From assembly GCA_027924645.1 (NCBI GenBank), contig BSBN01000297.1, positions 1,860,001-1,924,000 on the forward strand: a stretch of 64,000 nt of DNA, in the 5' to 3' direction. A model generated the notes under the pieces. That model worked only from the letters and a program-made list of their open reading frames with translations. It did no database searches and was not told the origin of the DNA. This DNA is from Cunninghamia lanceolata (lineage: Eukaryota; Streptophyta; Pinopsida; Cupressales; Cupressaceae). The position numbers were made by a program, and so were the translations under genes. Below, in pieces: positions 12,266 through 21,605 of the stretch (position 1 is the stretch's first letter; each line of letters opens with the position of its first letter).

Positions 12266-12958
12266 CGCATGTGCTGGCTCAAACTGTAACTAAAACAAGC
12301 TGCCATGTCTAACTCCAATCACTTTTGCAACCTTGGAATCCTTGAGACGAATATAGACTTTGCCCCTTTCAAAGGTTATGATGTAACCCTTGTCCTCCAA
12401 AGTAGAAACTGAGATTAAATTCTTCGTCATGCCAGGGACATACAACACATCCTCCACCAACAAGGGTTTGCCAGACTCCCTTTGAAACTTGATGGTGCCA
12501 ATACCAGTTGCATGTTACTTGGCATTGTCTCCGAGCTCAATATAGAAATCCAGCTTCTTCTCCTCCAACTTGGTGAAGCATTCTTTGACTCCCGTCATGT
12601 GGCAAGAAGCCCCACTATCAATATACCATACCTTGTTGGCAATTGAACTTGAGAGATAGGCAATGAGCGAAAACTTATTCTCAGATCGTGATGCAAACTC
12701 ATCCACCTCTACTGTGGCAGCAACTTGCTTCTTTTGCTTGTCCTTATTTTTCTTATTCAGACATTGACTAGCATAGTGACCCATCTGATGGCAACAAAAA
12801 CATTTTATCTTGCTCAGATCTTTCTTCTTCCCAGACTTGGAAGAACCTTCGGATTGCTCTTTATTGGACTTTTGCTTGCCCTTGCTTGCAAGAGCAAGAT
12901 TTTCTTCATCTTGACTCTTCTTTGTCTGATCTCCTCTATGAGCACCTTCATGGATCTC
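12266..12958 (-). pseudogene. element G gag zinc knuckle and protease
   Basis: Minus strand. CFCCHQMGHYASQC (about 12805-12765) is a CCHC knuckle, followed by the protease active site VWYIDSGASCHMTG (about 12630). A TAA at 12515 and a TAG at about 12287 interrupt the frame before the GAG-pre-integrase. Confidence 0.85.
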
Positions 12959-13585
12959 CTAAATTAAATCATCCCAACGCCTCACCCAATCAGGTATTCG
13001 ATCTCTGCCGACAACACACTTGACAAACACTTCCCAGTGCTTCGAAAAACTGTTCAAGGCTATACGCACCAACTTATCTTCAGCAATCTTCTCTCCAACA
13101 ACAGCCAGCTCATCCCTGACCTGTGTCAACTTGGACAAGTAAGAGGTCACGCTCTCTCCTTTAGACATCTTGGTGTTATATAATCTCTCCTTCAGCATCA
13201 TCTTACGACTCTGATAGTCGCTCTGATAAAGTTTTGTGAGCATATCCCACATCTCCTTGGCGGTGTCTTTCCCCGATAGATGAGGAATTAGATGATCTCT
13301 TACCCCATCCAGGATAATCCTCTGAGCCTTGGCCTCCTTGACTTCATGTGAATCTAGGGCAACAGGATAATTTGTTGGTGGTGTCACCTTTGTACTAGCA
13401 TAGATCCACAGCCTATTCTCCTTGAGAACAGAAGTAATCTGAACCTTCCACTGTAAAAAGTTAGACGCACCCTCAAGCCTGTCCTCATATCGAACACTGG
13501 TTGCCATAGCCACAGAAGAAACTGGAGACGAAAATCTAATTTTTTTTCTTAAAATCTGTGTCACAAATCTTGGCTTTATATTCAA
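12959..13585 (-). pseudogene. element G gag N-terminal part
   Basis: 208 open codons on the minus strand starting 21 bp inside the primer site. The UBN2-type gag fold is recognisable from FLQWKVQITSVLKENRLW, then AKEMWDMLTKLYQSDYQSRKMMLKERLYNTKM and LAVVGEKIAEDKLVRIALNS. It ends at an in-frame TAG (12959), after which the same frame runs on to the zinc knuckle. The likely initiator may be the later Met in MATSVRYEDRLEG, which starts a more typical copia gag, rather than the first Met. Confidence 0.85.
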
Positions 13586-13590
13586 AGTTT

Positions 13591-13605
13591 AGAGCTCTGA
13601 TACCA
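13591..13605 (-). promoter_or_regulatory. element G primer-binding site (initiator Met tRNA)
   Basis: Minus strand TGGTATCAGAGCTCT immediately next to the 5' LTR (13606). This is the standard complement to the 3' end of plant initiator methionine tRNA. Confidence 0.93.
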
Positions 13606-14093
13606 TGTTAATTTCTTATAACCCAGCTACAGATTAATTGCACAATAAATTCATAGAATAGAACCTCTATTTGATTTATAACAATCAATACTCTAGGTTA
13701 ATTAACAACAAATAACAGCGGAAGCAAAAATAAGAAGAAGCCAATCACAAATAGACAATAACACAGATATACCCAGGAAACCCCAGTGTGGGGAAAAACC
13801 TGCAACTGTTGGATCTTCTATTCAGCCTAACAACAAACTTTCTCTTCAAATATACCATATGAGTTTGCTACAACAATCTTATATATAGAGCCCAACTGCT
13901 TTACTTAATGTGCAAGTAAAGAAACTTTCCTTGCTTTATTCAGCTTTAAATCACACATAAAATCACTCTTGATTTTATCTGAATCTCACAAACTCAGAAA
14001 CATTCTATTCTTAGATAAAAAAAACTATTGTTGCTGAAAATCCAACTTGAGTTTCTTCAAAGCAACTCCACTCCACCTTTCAAGCTAGAAAAT

Positions 14094-14098
<5 letters not shown>
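13606..14098 (-). repeat. element G 5' LTR (right)
   Basis: 493 bp from TGTTAATTTC to AAATCAACA. Complete termini, unlike the left copy. Confidence 0.93.

Positions 14099-14154
<56 letters not shown>
14099..14154. repeat. (TA)n tract
   Basis: TA array on the right flank of element G; part of the array into which G inserted. Confidence 0.95.
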
Positions 14155-14156
<2 letters not shown>

Positions 14157-14280
14157 AAATAACTGGTGATGCATAACCAGAAAAATTATATAAGAAATGT
14201 TTAAGGCATACCTGGAGGTGGAGACTTACAACTGCGGAGATTCCTTCTAAAGATTTCCTCTTCCCTTTATTTTCTCTCTT

Positions 14281-14345
<65 letters not shown>

Positions 14346-14489
14346 CTTTCCCATAGTTTCCAAATAACTGGTGATGCATAACCAGAAAAATTATATAAGA
14401 AATGTTTAAGGCATACCAGGAGGTGGAGACTTACAACTGCGGAGATTCCTTCTAAAGATTTCCTCTTCCCTTTATTTTCTCTCTTCCTA
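14155..14489. repeat. 130-bp direct duplication around a (TA)n tract
   Basis: 14155-14283 and 14360-14489 are nearly identical (one obvious T/A difference). They are separated by (TA)n at 14283-14344 and a short unique piece. The right LTR of C has this sequence once (about 23895-24030), so the duplication happened in this LTR after insertion. Its edges coincide with TA arrays. Confidence 0.9.
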
Positions 14490-15119
14490 GTTCCTCTGTA
14501 ATTTCTTTCTTTCTTATTTCTCCTCCTTTGTATATCCCTCTTGCTAAGGGAGCTCCCTACTTATATTTTATTTTTCCTTTTTTCTTCTTCAAGCAGTGAG
14601 GAGAGGCGGTGGCGGTGGTAGATAAAAATCAGATTGTGCCAGATAAAAAAATTAGATTTCTCTGCTACATCCTACATCTTGTTAGATATTCTTAATTGCA
14701 ACACGTTTCACCTTCTTGGACACGGGTCCAAGTTTTCACAGTATAAAATGCATTTGTGCCATGGGTCTCTCAGAAATTTTGCCATTTTACCTTGATGTTT
14801 TAAATAAAACCCATTCCCTTAAATAAATTAATACATTAATCACAAGGCATTCATTGATGAATAAAAATCTTTGATGCCATTTATACTGATGACACAAGAT
14901 TTTAGAATAAACTAAGGGGGTCTGAAAATTAAGGGAGTTAGTACCATATGAAAATAATTTTAGCATTTGATATAAAGAAATTCATGCAATTGTATTGTAA
15001 TTATTATTCGTACTTTGAACATTTGAAAATAAAACAACCAACGTTTGATAAGGAATTTTTATGAAAATAATATTTATACATATATACACATACAATTTCA
15101 TAAATATATAAATATATAT

Positions 15120-15465
15120 ATATATATATTGTTTAGATCAAATAATAATAATAATAATATAAAATTATGAAATTTGTCAACTGACCATTAAGGGACTATA
15201 ATACACAAGTTTAGCATATACCCATATTTACTTAATAGAGGTTTTAATTAAATTAAGTTTAAATCAAATCAATTTCTTTATTTAACGAATTCTATCCTTT
15301 TCTTTTTACCATTGCTTATTCACCCAATGTGAATTAGTAATAAACAAGGGTTCACGATTTTATAGCAAGAATCATAAAAGTCAGTACATTAGCATATGAG
15401 AATAAATGATAAAGCTAACAAAACATCTCAGAGGTATAAATTTTAATTATTGACAATCGTGACAT
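15120..15465. other. end of left LTR of C
   Basis: AT-rich LTR sequence with a short TA and AAT tract, matching 24640-24978. No gene. Confidence 0.85.
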
Positions 15466-15480
15466 ACTCCTCCCCTAAGC
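15465..15480 (-). promoter_or_regulatory. element C polypurine tract
   Basis: Minus strand GGCTTAGGGGAGGAGTA abuts the LTR start TGTCAC. Purine-rich, in the right place to prime plus-strand synthesis. Confidence 0.85.
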
Positions 15481-15667
15481 CTTTGCATCGTCCCAATCCA
15501 AAAATCTAGTATTTGTTAGTACAACATGAACATCCATTAAAATTCATCAGGTGCATCATAGATTAAGCAATTTATCATAGACAAAAAGGTCAAAGTGTCA
15601 TCTAAACATAATTTTTTTTAAGCAAAAAAATTGAAGTTTTGTCGAGTTCATAGATTAACTAGAGTTT
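15481..15667 (-). other. element C 3' untranslated segment
   Basis: Non-coding stretch between the end of pol and the purine tract; no feature seen. Confidence 0.6.
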
Positions 15668-15985
15668 TCAAAATAAATGTGGGTAAAGCTGCTGCATTTC
15701 CATTGTGTCCTCCCATGTAGCGTTTTCAGGTGAGTACCGATCCCACTGGACCTTAGATTGGTCCATTATCCTATTGTAGAGATAGAATTGGCGCCTCTCG
15801 ACGATTTTGCATGGCTCTATTGTTATTGTATCGGGTTCTTCCACCTGCAGGGCGTTCCAGTTAGGAATATGTTTAGGATCTGGTATATACCTTTTTAGCA
15901 AGGACACATGGAACACATCATGAATTCGGTTCAGTGCTAGAGGCAAGGGCAAGCGGTAAGCTACATGATTGATTTCTTCAAGCAC
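15668..15985 (-). pseudogene. element C integrase C-terminus with chromodomain-like end
   Basis: 105 open codons on the minus strand. NRIHDVFHVSLLKRYIPDP is the conserved integrase C-terminal motif of plant chromoviruses. The last 45 residues (KIVERRQFYL, then KVQWDRYSPENATWEDTMEM and LYPHLF) have the pattern of the Tekay-type chromodomain. In chromoviruses this domain directs integration to particular chromatin. The upstream frame continues to 16154 through stops at about 16153 and 16048. Confidence 0.88.
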
Positions 15986-16153
15986 TTCAAAAGGTCTGAC
16001 AAAGCGAGGATCTAGTTTCGATTTTCTTCCAAAGGAGATGGACCTTTAATGAGGTCGAACTCTAAGGAACGCCTTCTCACCAACTTGAAATCTCCTGGGT
16101 GTCCTATTCTTATTTGCATAACTTTTCTGGCGATCCGAGGCCTCCTTTAACCT

Positions 16154-16549
16154 TTATCGGATAAGTTGCACCTGGTTATCCATATCTTTGAACATTTCAG
16201 GGCCAACCAAGACACTATCCTCCAGTTGATCCCAACTCAAAGGTGTTCGACAAGGTCTCCCATAGAGAGCTTCGAAGGGTGCCATACCTATAGCTAATTG
16301 AAAGGAGTTGTTATAGGCAAACTCAACTAGAGGTAGATATTCCTCCCATTTGGTATGTTGATCCATGCAATACATACGAAGGAGGTCTTCCAAAATTTGG
16401 TTGGTTCTTTCTGTTTCACCATCTGTCTCAGGATGATAGGTTGTGCTGAAGTTCAACTGTGTTCCTAAGGCAGTCTGCCATGTGGTCCAGAATCTAGAAG
16501 TGAACTTTGCATCCCTATCAAAGATAATTTTCTTGGGGATTCCATGCAA
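16154..16549 (-). pseudogene. element C integrase core
   Basis: Minus strand. IIFDRDAKFTSRFW supplies the second catalytic Asp, and TTYHPETDGETERTNQ the catalytic Glu region; FAYNNSFQLAIGMAPFEALYG follows. A homopolymer of seven A in sense (16573-16579) marks a one-base frame change from the upstream half (16465-16770), so the integrase is split between two frames. Confidence 0.88.
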
Positions 16550-16959
16550 CCTAAAAATTTCTTTAATGAACCTTTTTTTGCTACCGTAGGTGCATCATAT
16601 GTCAGGTTCCCCAGTATGAAGTGGGCCACCTTAGTGAGTTTATCCACTACTACCAAAATATAATTATGCCTATGAGATGTCATTAGTAACCCTTGAACAA
16701 AATCCATTCCTATGACTTGCCATTTATAGCAAGGTACATCATGCGGATAAAGAAGTTCCGCCGGATGCACATGTTCTACCTTAATCCTCTAACACTCTAG
16801 ACATCTAGCGACTGTATCTACTACATCTTTTTTCATTCCTGACCAAAAATACAACTTCTTGAGATCTGCATACATCTTATTCACTCTAAGATGCCCTGAA
16901 TATGGAGCATTATGTGCCTCTATCAAAATCATATTCCTTAGTTCCCCATGATCAGGAAC
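16550..16959 (-). pseudogene. element C integrase N-terminal part
   Basis: Minus strand. The zinc-binding segment (AHNAPYSGHLRVNKMYADLKK, about 16915-16850, then CLEC) and the first core motif (VIGMDFVQGLL) are readable. Stops occur at about 16790 and just above 16958. Confidence 0.82.
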
Positions 16960-17511
16960 CTATATTCTCCCTTGATACCTCATTAATCCATCGGAATCAA
17001 AAGCATAGCCCAAATACTTAGGTTCCATAGAAGCACTAGCAAGAGAGGCATCAACCTGAGTATACCATGGATTGTGTTTCTTCTCAGAGAGTACTTGTTG
17101 TTTTAGGTCTATGTGCAAGTTGGATATGGCCATTATATATCTTCTCCTGCTAAGAGCATCAGCCACCCTATTTTCCTTGCCCTTGATATATTCATTCTCA
17201 AAATCATACTCACTTAGGAATTCTAGCCACCTTCGTTGTCTTGCATTCAAATGAGGTTGAGTAAAGATGTATTTCAGCCCTTGATGGTCTGTTTTAAGCT
17301 CAAAAGGTTTTCCCAACAAGAAATGCCTCCATTTTTGTAAAGCATGGACTATGGCTACAAGTTCAAGGTCATGAGGAGCGTAATTGACTTCATGGATTTT
17401 CAGTTTTTGCAATTCATAAGCCACTACTCCTTCTTCTTGGAAAAGAAGAACTCCTAGCTCTTCTATGGATGCATCTGTTACTATTGTGAAGTTACCATTA
17501 GGGTTAGGCAC
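16960..17511 (-). pseudogene. element C RNase H
   Basis: 183 open codons. The domain starts at FTIVTDASIEELGVLLFQ and shows ELVAIVHALQKWRHFLLG, FELKTDHQGLKYIFTQ and RRWLEFLSEYDFENEYIKGK, then VADALSRR. The catalytic Asp of TDAS, the Glu of HDLELVAI and the Asp of TDHQ are present. It is separated from RT by an in-frame TAG at about 17569. Confidence 0.9.
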
Positions 17512-17568
17512 ATTTAGAATTGGAGATGATGTTAACCTTTCCTTCGATACCTAAAATGCATTATCACA

Positions 17569-18456
17569 CTACTCAGTCCAAATGAATCTTCTGTTCTTCT
17601 TTTTTAAGGATGTAATTAGGTTGCCTATCCTTGAAAAGTCCTTCACAAACTTCCTGTAGTATCCTGCCAACCCCATGAAACTTCTCACTTCAGTCACATT
17701 TTTAGGTATAGGCCATTCAGTGATAGCTTTTATTTTATCAGGATCTACTGCTATACCCTCAGCTGAAATGATATGCCCTAAGTAGTGAACCTTCCTTTCA
17801 AAGAAGGAGCATTTGGATAACTTTCCAAACAACTTGTGCTTATGTAGCCTTTGTAGGACTGCCTCCAGATGATCTAAGTGTTCCTCTTCATCCTTAGAAT
17901 AGATTAGGATATCATCCATAAACACAATTACGAACTTATCCAGAAAATCATGAAACACACTGGTCATCAGATTCATAAAGGCAGCTAGAGCATTTGTCAA
18001 TCCAAAAGGAACTATAGTGAATTTATAGTGGCCATACCTAGTTCTGAAGGTTATTTTCGGTATGTCCTCTTCCTTTATCCTTAACTAATGATAACCAAAG
18101 CAAAGATCAATTTTGGAGAACACTGAGGCTCCCTTCATTTGGACAAATAGGTCATCAATGCAAGGTAAGGGATATATGTTTCTCATGGTGGCTTTATTCA
18201 ACATCCTGTAGTCAATACACAACCTTAGTGTCCCATCCTTCTTTTTGACAAATATGACTGGTGCTCCCCACGGTGATACACTAGGCCTTATCAATCCTTT
18301 CTCCAACAATTCTTGCAACTGTATTTTCAATTCTTGGAGTTCTGTGGTATTTATCCTACATGGGGCTTTGGATATAGGTGCGGTTCTAGGAAGTAGGTCA
18401 ATTGAAAAATCAAATTCCCTTTTAGGAGGTAACCCTGGTAGATCTTCAGGAAACAC
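17569..18456 (-). pseudogene. element C reverse transcriptase
   Basis: Minus strand. 18085-18456 starts at [20 protein letters not shown] and includes [19 protein letters not shown] and [15 protein letters not shown], then FSKIDL. One in-frame TAG (about 18085) is followed by the palm motif [18 protein letters not shown] in 17569-18000 and the thumb ([17 protein letters not shown]). The wording of these motifs is that of Tekay/Del chromoviruses. Confidence 0.92.
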
Positions 18457-18558
18457 ATCTTTGTAGTCCCAAAGAAATAGGCTATTCTCAAATGTAGGGG
18501 CTTCTTTCTCTTCTTCTTTTTCATCTAAAGATACTAAGAATGTCTGATTTCCTTGTTT

Positions 18559-18960
18559 CTACCTTGCCTTCTTTAGTTGCATTGCAGAAATGGTCTCCAC
18601 TGATATAGGTTTATAAATCCCTTGGATTCTAAATTTATAGCCCTTATCATCTATACACTCCATCACCTTGTTATAGCAATCTATGTTAGCCTTATAATTT
18701 GTTAACCAATTTATCCCAATTATGACATCATAGGCTCCCAAGGGTGCAACATATAAGTCAACTTTAGTTTCCATTTCAGGAAACTTAATGAGGGCTCCTC
18801 TTATGTACTTGTTTACTCTTCTTGTAGCCTTGTCACCATACTGAACCGTCCATTATGATTCCATATCCTTGCTTTGCAAAGACATCTTTCCTACCAACTC
18901 TGGGGAAATGAAATTCTTAGAAGAACCAGTATCTATCAAAATAGAGATGGATTTACCAAA
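18559..18960 (-). pseudogene. element C protease
   Basis: Minus strand. The active-site segment lies at about 18950-18915 (ILIDTGSSKNFISPELV). 18559-18774 holds the second half, including LGAYDVIIGINWL, the conserved motif in retropepsins of this group. A stop at about 18856 and another at 18559 break the frame. Confidence 0.85.
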
Positions 18961-20139
18961 AAGCTTATCTCCTGTCTCCATAGGCACATTTTGATGGCGA
19001 GTCTGCCGATTCCTTACGGCCACATGGATTTGGTGTTGCCGGGGTTGTTGTGGCTGATTGGATCCATACCTCTTTGAACAATCCCTTGCTTAGTGATTGC
19101 CTCCACACATGAAACATCCACCAGGGGGTCCATTTGACTTTTGAGGTGGTGCATCCCAGTCATTTCTTCTAGCATTACCATTGTAATTGTTCCTTTGAGT
19201 CTAATTACTAGCAGATTATGTCCTGTCCTAGTCTCTTTTCTTGTTTTGTTGAGCTCCTCTATTGTCCTTATTGTCTGTTTTCCTCTTAAAGGCAAATTTC
19301 TTGTCCTGGAAGTTTTGTTTTGCCACTGACAGTGCCTGTAGTTTCTTCTCCTTTTAGGGCCTTTTCCAATCCTTGGTTCATGCTTTCTGAGGAAAACATA
19401 TCCACTTCTGCCCCAATATCAGTATTCAATCCCAAAAGAAACTTTCTTGCTTGAGATCTTTCATCCCTCTAATAGATAGGAACATATTTTAGTAACTTTG
19501 CAAACCTATCCCAATACTCTTGGACTGTGAGATTCCCTTGTCTAAGATTCAGAAACTCTGTCATCTTTTCATCATAAAATAGTTGTGGAAGCCATCTCTC
19601 ACAGAAGTGGCCACAAATTGCCTCTAAGTTAGATTTTCCTTTGAATAATAATATTGTTCTTTTACGTTTATCCACCAACTAGCAGCCTCTCCCACCAATT
19701 GGTAAGCTCCCCAGACTACTTTGATATTTTCTGAATAGTTTCTTAACTCAAAGTATTTTTCCATTTTTGCGAGCCATCCTTCTGCAGCATCTCCTACCTG
19801 TTTACCATCAAACTTTGGGGGGGCCATCTTTTTAAGGTCCCATGATATGTCTAGGACGATGGTCTCCTATAGAGACCTAGAAATCACTAGTTCATTAGCA
19901 GGTTGGGCTATGGGAACTTCCTCATTCAGGTGTTCATCTTGAGGTTCTAAAATATTTTCTATTGTCCCATGTCTAACCTTCAAGTCTTGCACAGTTTACT
20001 CTAAGTTTTCCAATTTGTCTCTCTACTCTATTAATAGGCCAATGATTGCCTCTATGTCGGCATTAGGATTCTCAGGTGGATTTTGAGTTGGTTTTTGGTT
20101 GGCTGGCTTCCTTCCACACAGATTTCGAGTTCTCACCAT
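18961..20139 (-). pseudogene. element C gag
   Basis: The best start is the ATG at 20139-20137 (MVRTRNLCGRKPANQ). Stops at about 20022 and 19998 interrupt the N-terminus. 19624-19827 (MAPPKFDGKQVGDAAEGWLAKMEKYF) and 19469-19678 (FYDEKMTEFLNLRQGNLTVQEYWDRFAKLLKYVP) form the Retrotrans_gag domain, and a single zinc knuckle (starting CFMCGG) lies at about 19115-19070. Gag would package the RNA. All stops that I checked are single transitions from Gln or Trp codons. Confidence 0.85.
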
Positions 20140-20427
20140 TTTGATTATGAAAACAAGGGAAACATAATTTACCACTTACTACCATTTTATGTATACAACA
20201 TACAAAGTAAAAGCAATTAAATCCATCACAAATCTTCCATATACATCTTTATTTATTCACAATGGTTACATGTACAAGTCCTTGTTTAGCTTGTATTTAC
20301 AAAAGTTTATGTACAGTAATTCCTTTCTACAAAAGTTCTAGAATCATTCTTCCTCTTCCAGTTCCTCCTTGGACTCTAGAGTAGGACGTGTCAACATGGT
20401 GTGTACCCTTGAATATTTGGCAAGTGC

Positions 20428-20679
20428 TTATGGGCTAAGGGGAGGGGAATTGCGCTCACACCCAAAAGGTAAATCTTGAACTGCAGAAGGTTTAGGTTTT
20501 TTAGGAGTGGTAGTTATATCCTCTTTTATTATTTTCTTCTTCCCTTTTCGGAGCTTCAACCGATTGACGGTTGCCGCGAGTGTTTCCGTATCAAAAATTT
20601 GAATTGGTCCCTCTGGGGAGGGTGGTCTAATGGCTTTGCCTTTTTCCTTGCTTTGTGAAGCTTTCTTCATGTTTGTCAA
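20428..20679 (-). CDS. small leader ORF upstream of gag in element C
   Basis: 83 codons on the minus strand, between the primer site (20797-20811) and the gag ATG (20139). The product is basic and Pro/Lys-rich (KGKAIRPPSPEGPIQ, then RLKLRKGKKKIIKED). Past its TAA the same frame runs about 30 more codons to an acidic tail (KEELEEEE) ending near 20353, so the ancestral ORF may have been about 110 codons. I do not recognise the family. It may be chance, an extra accessory protein, or a regulatory upstream ORF; the charged, low-complexity product and the single stop favour a once-real ORF. Confidence 0.4.
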   Translation of the reverse strand: MTNMKKASQSKEKGKAIRPPSPEGPIQIFDTETLAATVNRLKLRKGKKKIIKEDITTTPKKPKPSAVQDLPFGCERNSPPLSP

Positions 20680-20796
20680 TAACTAGACAATCATTAGATC
20701 ACAAAGTAAATAAATATCTAGCATCATATTCTAACATCTTATATATCAATTCTTGTTGTTTTAGGTTAGTAGACCTCCAAGCCGAGTGTTTGAGCC

Positions 20797-20811
20797 TCAA
20801 CTCTGATACCA
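20797..20811 (-). promoter_or_regulatory. element C primer-binding site (initiator Met tRNA)
   Basis: Minus strand TGGTATCAGAGTTGA, two bases from the 5' LTR start at 20814. Matches the plant initiator-Met type. Confidence 0.93.
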
Positions 20812-20992
20812 CATGTAAGAACCCAGTTCAGGGACCTTAGGGGAAATTTTATGTTTTTGTTTATCTTTCTTAGGTGTGATCTAAGGTTTGGTTCCAGATA
20901 AAGTTTTTTGTTCATTTTCTAACTAGGTATCTAAATCTTAGCATTTATTTTCTGAACTCTTAGTTTAGTCTGAGTACTCAGGAAGTATCAAG

Positions 20993-21214
20993 CAGCCAAT
21001 TTGGCTAAGGTGTCCAAAATGGGACATATTGAGATAAAGCCAAATGGGCTCTTCTGTCCTTTGGGCATACTAGTTCATACGGAATAGGGTCTTACGAACC
21101 ATATCGCTACCTAATACAAGGTAGATTAAATAATGGCCAAACGGGCCTAAACTGGTCAAACAGACCAAAACTCTATCCAATATGGGATAGGTAAACACAA
21201 CAATGATACGAGCT
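20993..21214 (-). other. hairpin array, copy in right LTR of C
   Basis: Counterpart of 5042-5263. Stems TGTCC/GGACA, AGCC/GGCT, CTACCT/AGGTAG (21107-21124), GGCC/GGCC, GGTC/GACC and CTATCC/GGATAG are perfect. The 21107 stem has T:A where the left copy has C:G at its loop-closing pair, so both sides changed together. Some others (the first, fourth, fifth and last) are weakened here. Confidence 0.7.
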
Positions 21215-21532
21215 AATAAGGACAAGAATCATTAATATGATCTAGCCAGAGACTTAGACTCATCGGGATTGATTCAGATCTTGAGTCACTTACAGAAAAT
21301 TACACAATAGGTCCATATATTGCACCAGGGAATTTCTGTAAGTTCAATTGATAAAAGCATTCTAAGAACCTTGTACCCTCCCTCAGATTTCAGCAACTGG
21401 CCAGGTACAAGATCAATCCTCCTGAGGATTCTTGTAAGCACTGGAGACTTCTTTAGTTTATCTAGTTTAATCTTCTTATGTTAAGATTTTTGGATTACGA
21501 AGTTGATTACAAAAGAATACCCTATATCTGGA

Positions 21533-21605
21533 GGACTTGAGTACTGGGGGCATCCTTCGCCTTCCAGACCGCCTACATACCCTATATCCACAGGATCAAG
21601 GTACC
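21533..21605 (-). other. three-helix module, copy in right LTR of C
   Basis: Ends pair as GGACTT with AGGTACC (one bulge, one wobble). The inner hairpin CTGG/CCAG plus GGC/GCC flanks a loop around ATCCTTC; then comes the GCCTACATACCC core. About 30 nt further on lies TATGTAGTTCTG, which is also found downstream of the copies in element D. Confidence 0.65.

Larger units (their letters stand above)
7914..14098 (-). mobile_element. element G: Ty1/copia LTR retrotransposon
   Basis: Minus-strand copia element nested in the LTR of C. LTRs 7914-8398 (left end eroded) and 13606-14098 differ at roughly 15 positions by eye. The initiator-Met primer site touches the right LTR and a purine tract touches the left LTR. 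The interior encodes gag, protease, integrase, RT and RNase H in copia order in one frame broken by stops. RNase H is split by a family-B solo LTR. The target duplication cannot be read because both flanks are TA repeats. Confidence 0.92.
4867..15464 (-). repeat. element C 3' LTR (left), interrupted by copia G
   Basis: Matches the right LTR (20814-24978) from TGTAAGGACC to the terminal TGACA, apart from the nested G (about 7914-14098) and some added TA arrays. In element orientation this is the 3' LTR. It carries the short-hairpin array (5042-5263), the three-helix module (5585-5659) and several (TA)n tracts. A stretch at 7440-7510 and its partner at 23400-23500 is shared by both copies and holds no gene. 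Confidence 0.93.

Noticed and set aside
14080..14379. ORFs made of Ile-Tyr repeats (also at 28069-28269, 45335-45592, 60416-60631)
   Set aside because: They are translations of (TA)n arrays, open only because TATATA has no stop in two frames.
20797..20811. Met-tRNA-like sequences as tRNA genes (also 13591, 46101, 53345)
   Set aside because: Only 12-16 nt complementary to the tRNA 3' end, each placed beside an LTR: these are primer sites.
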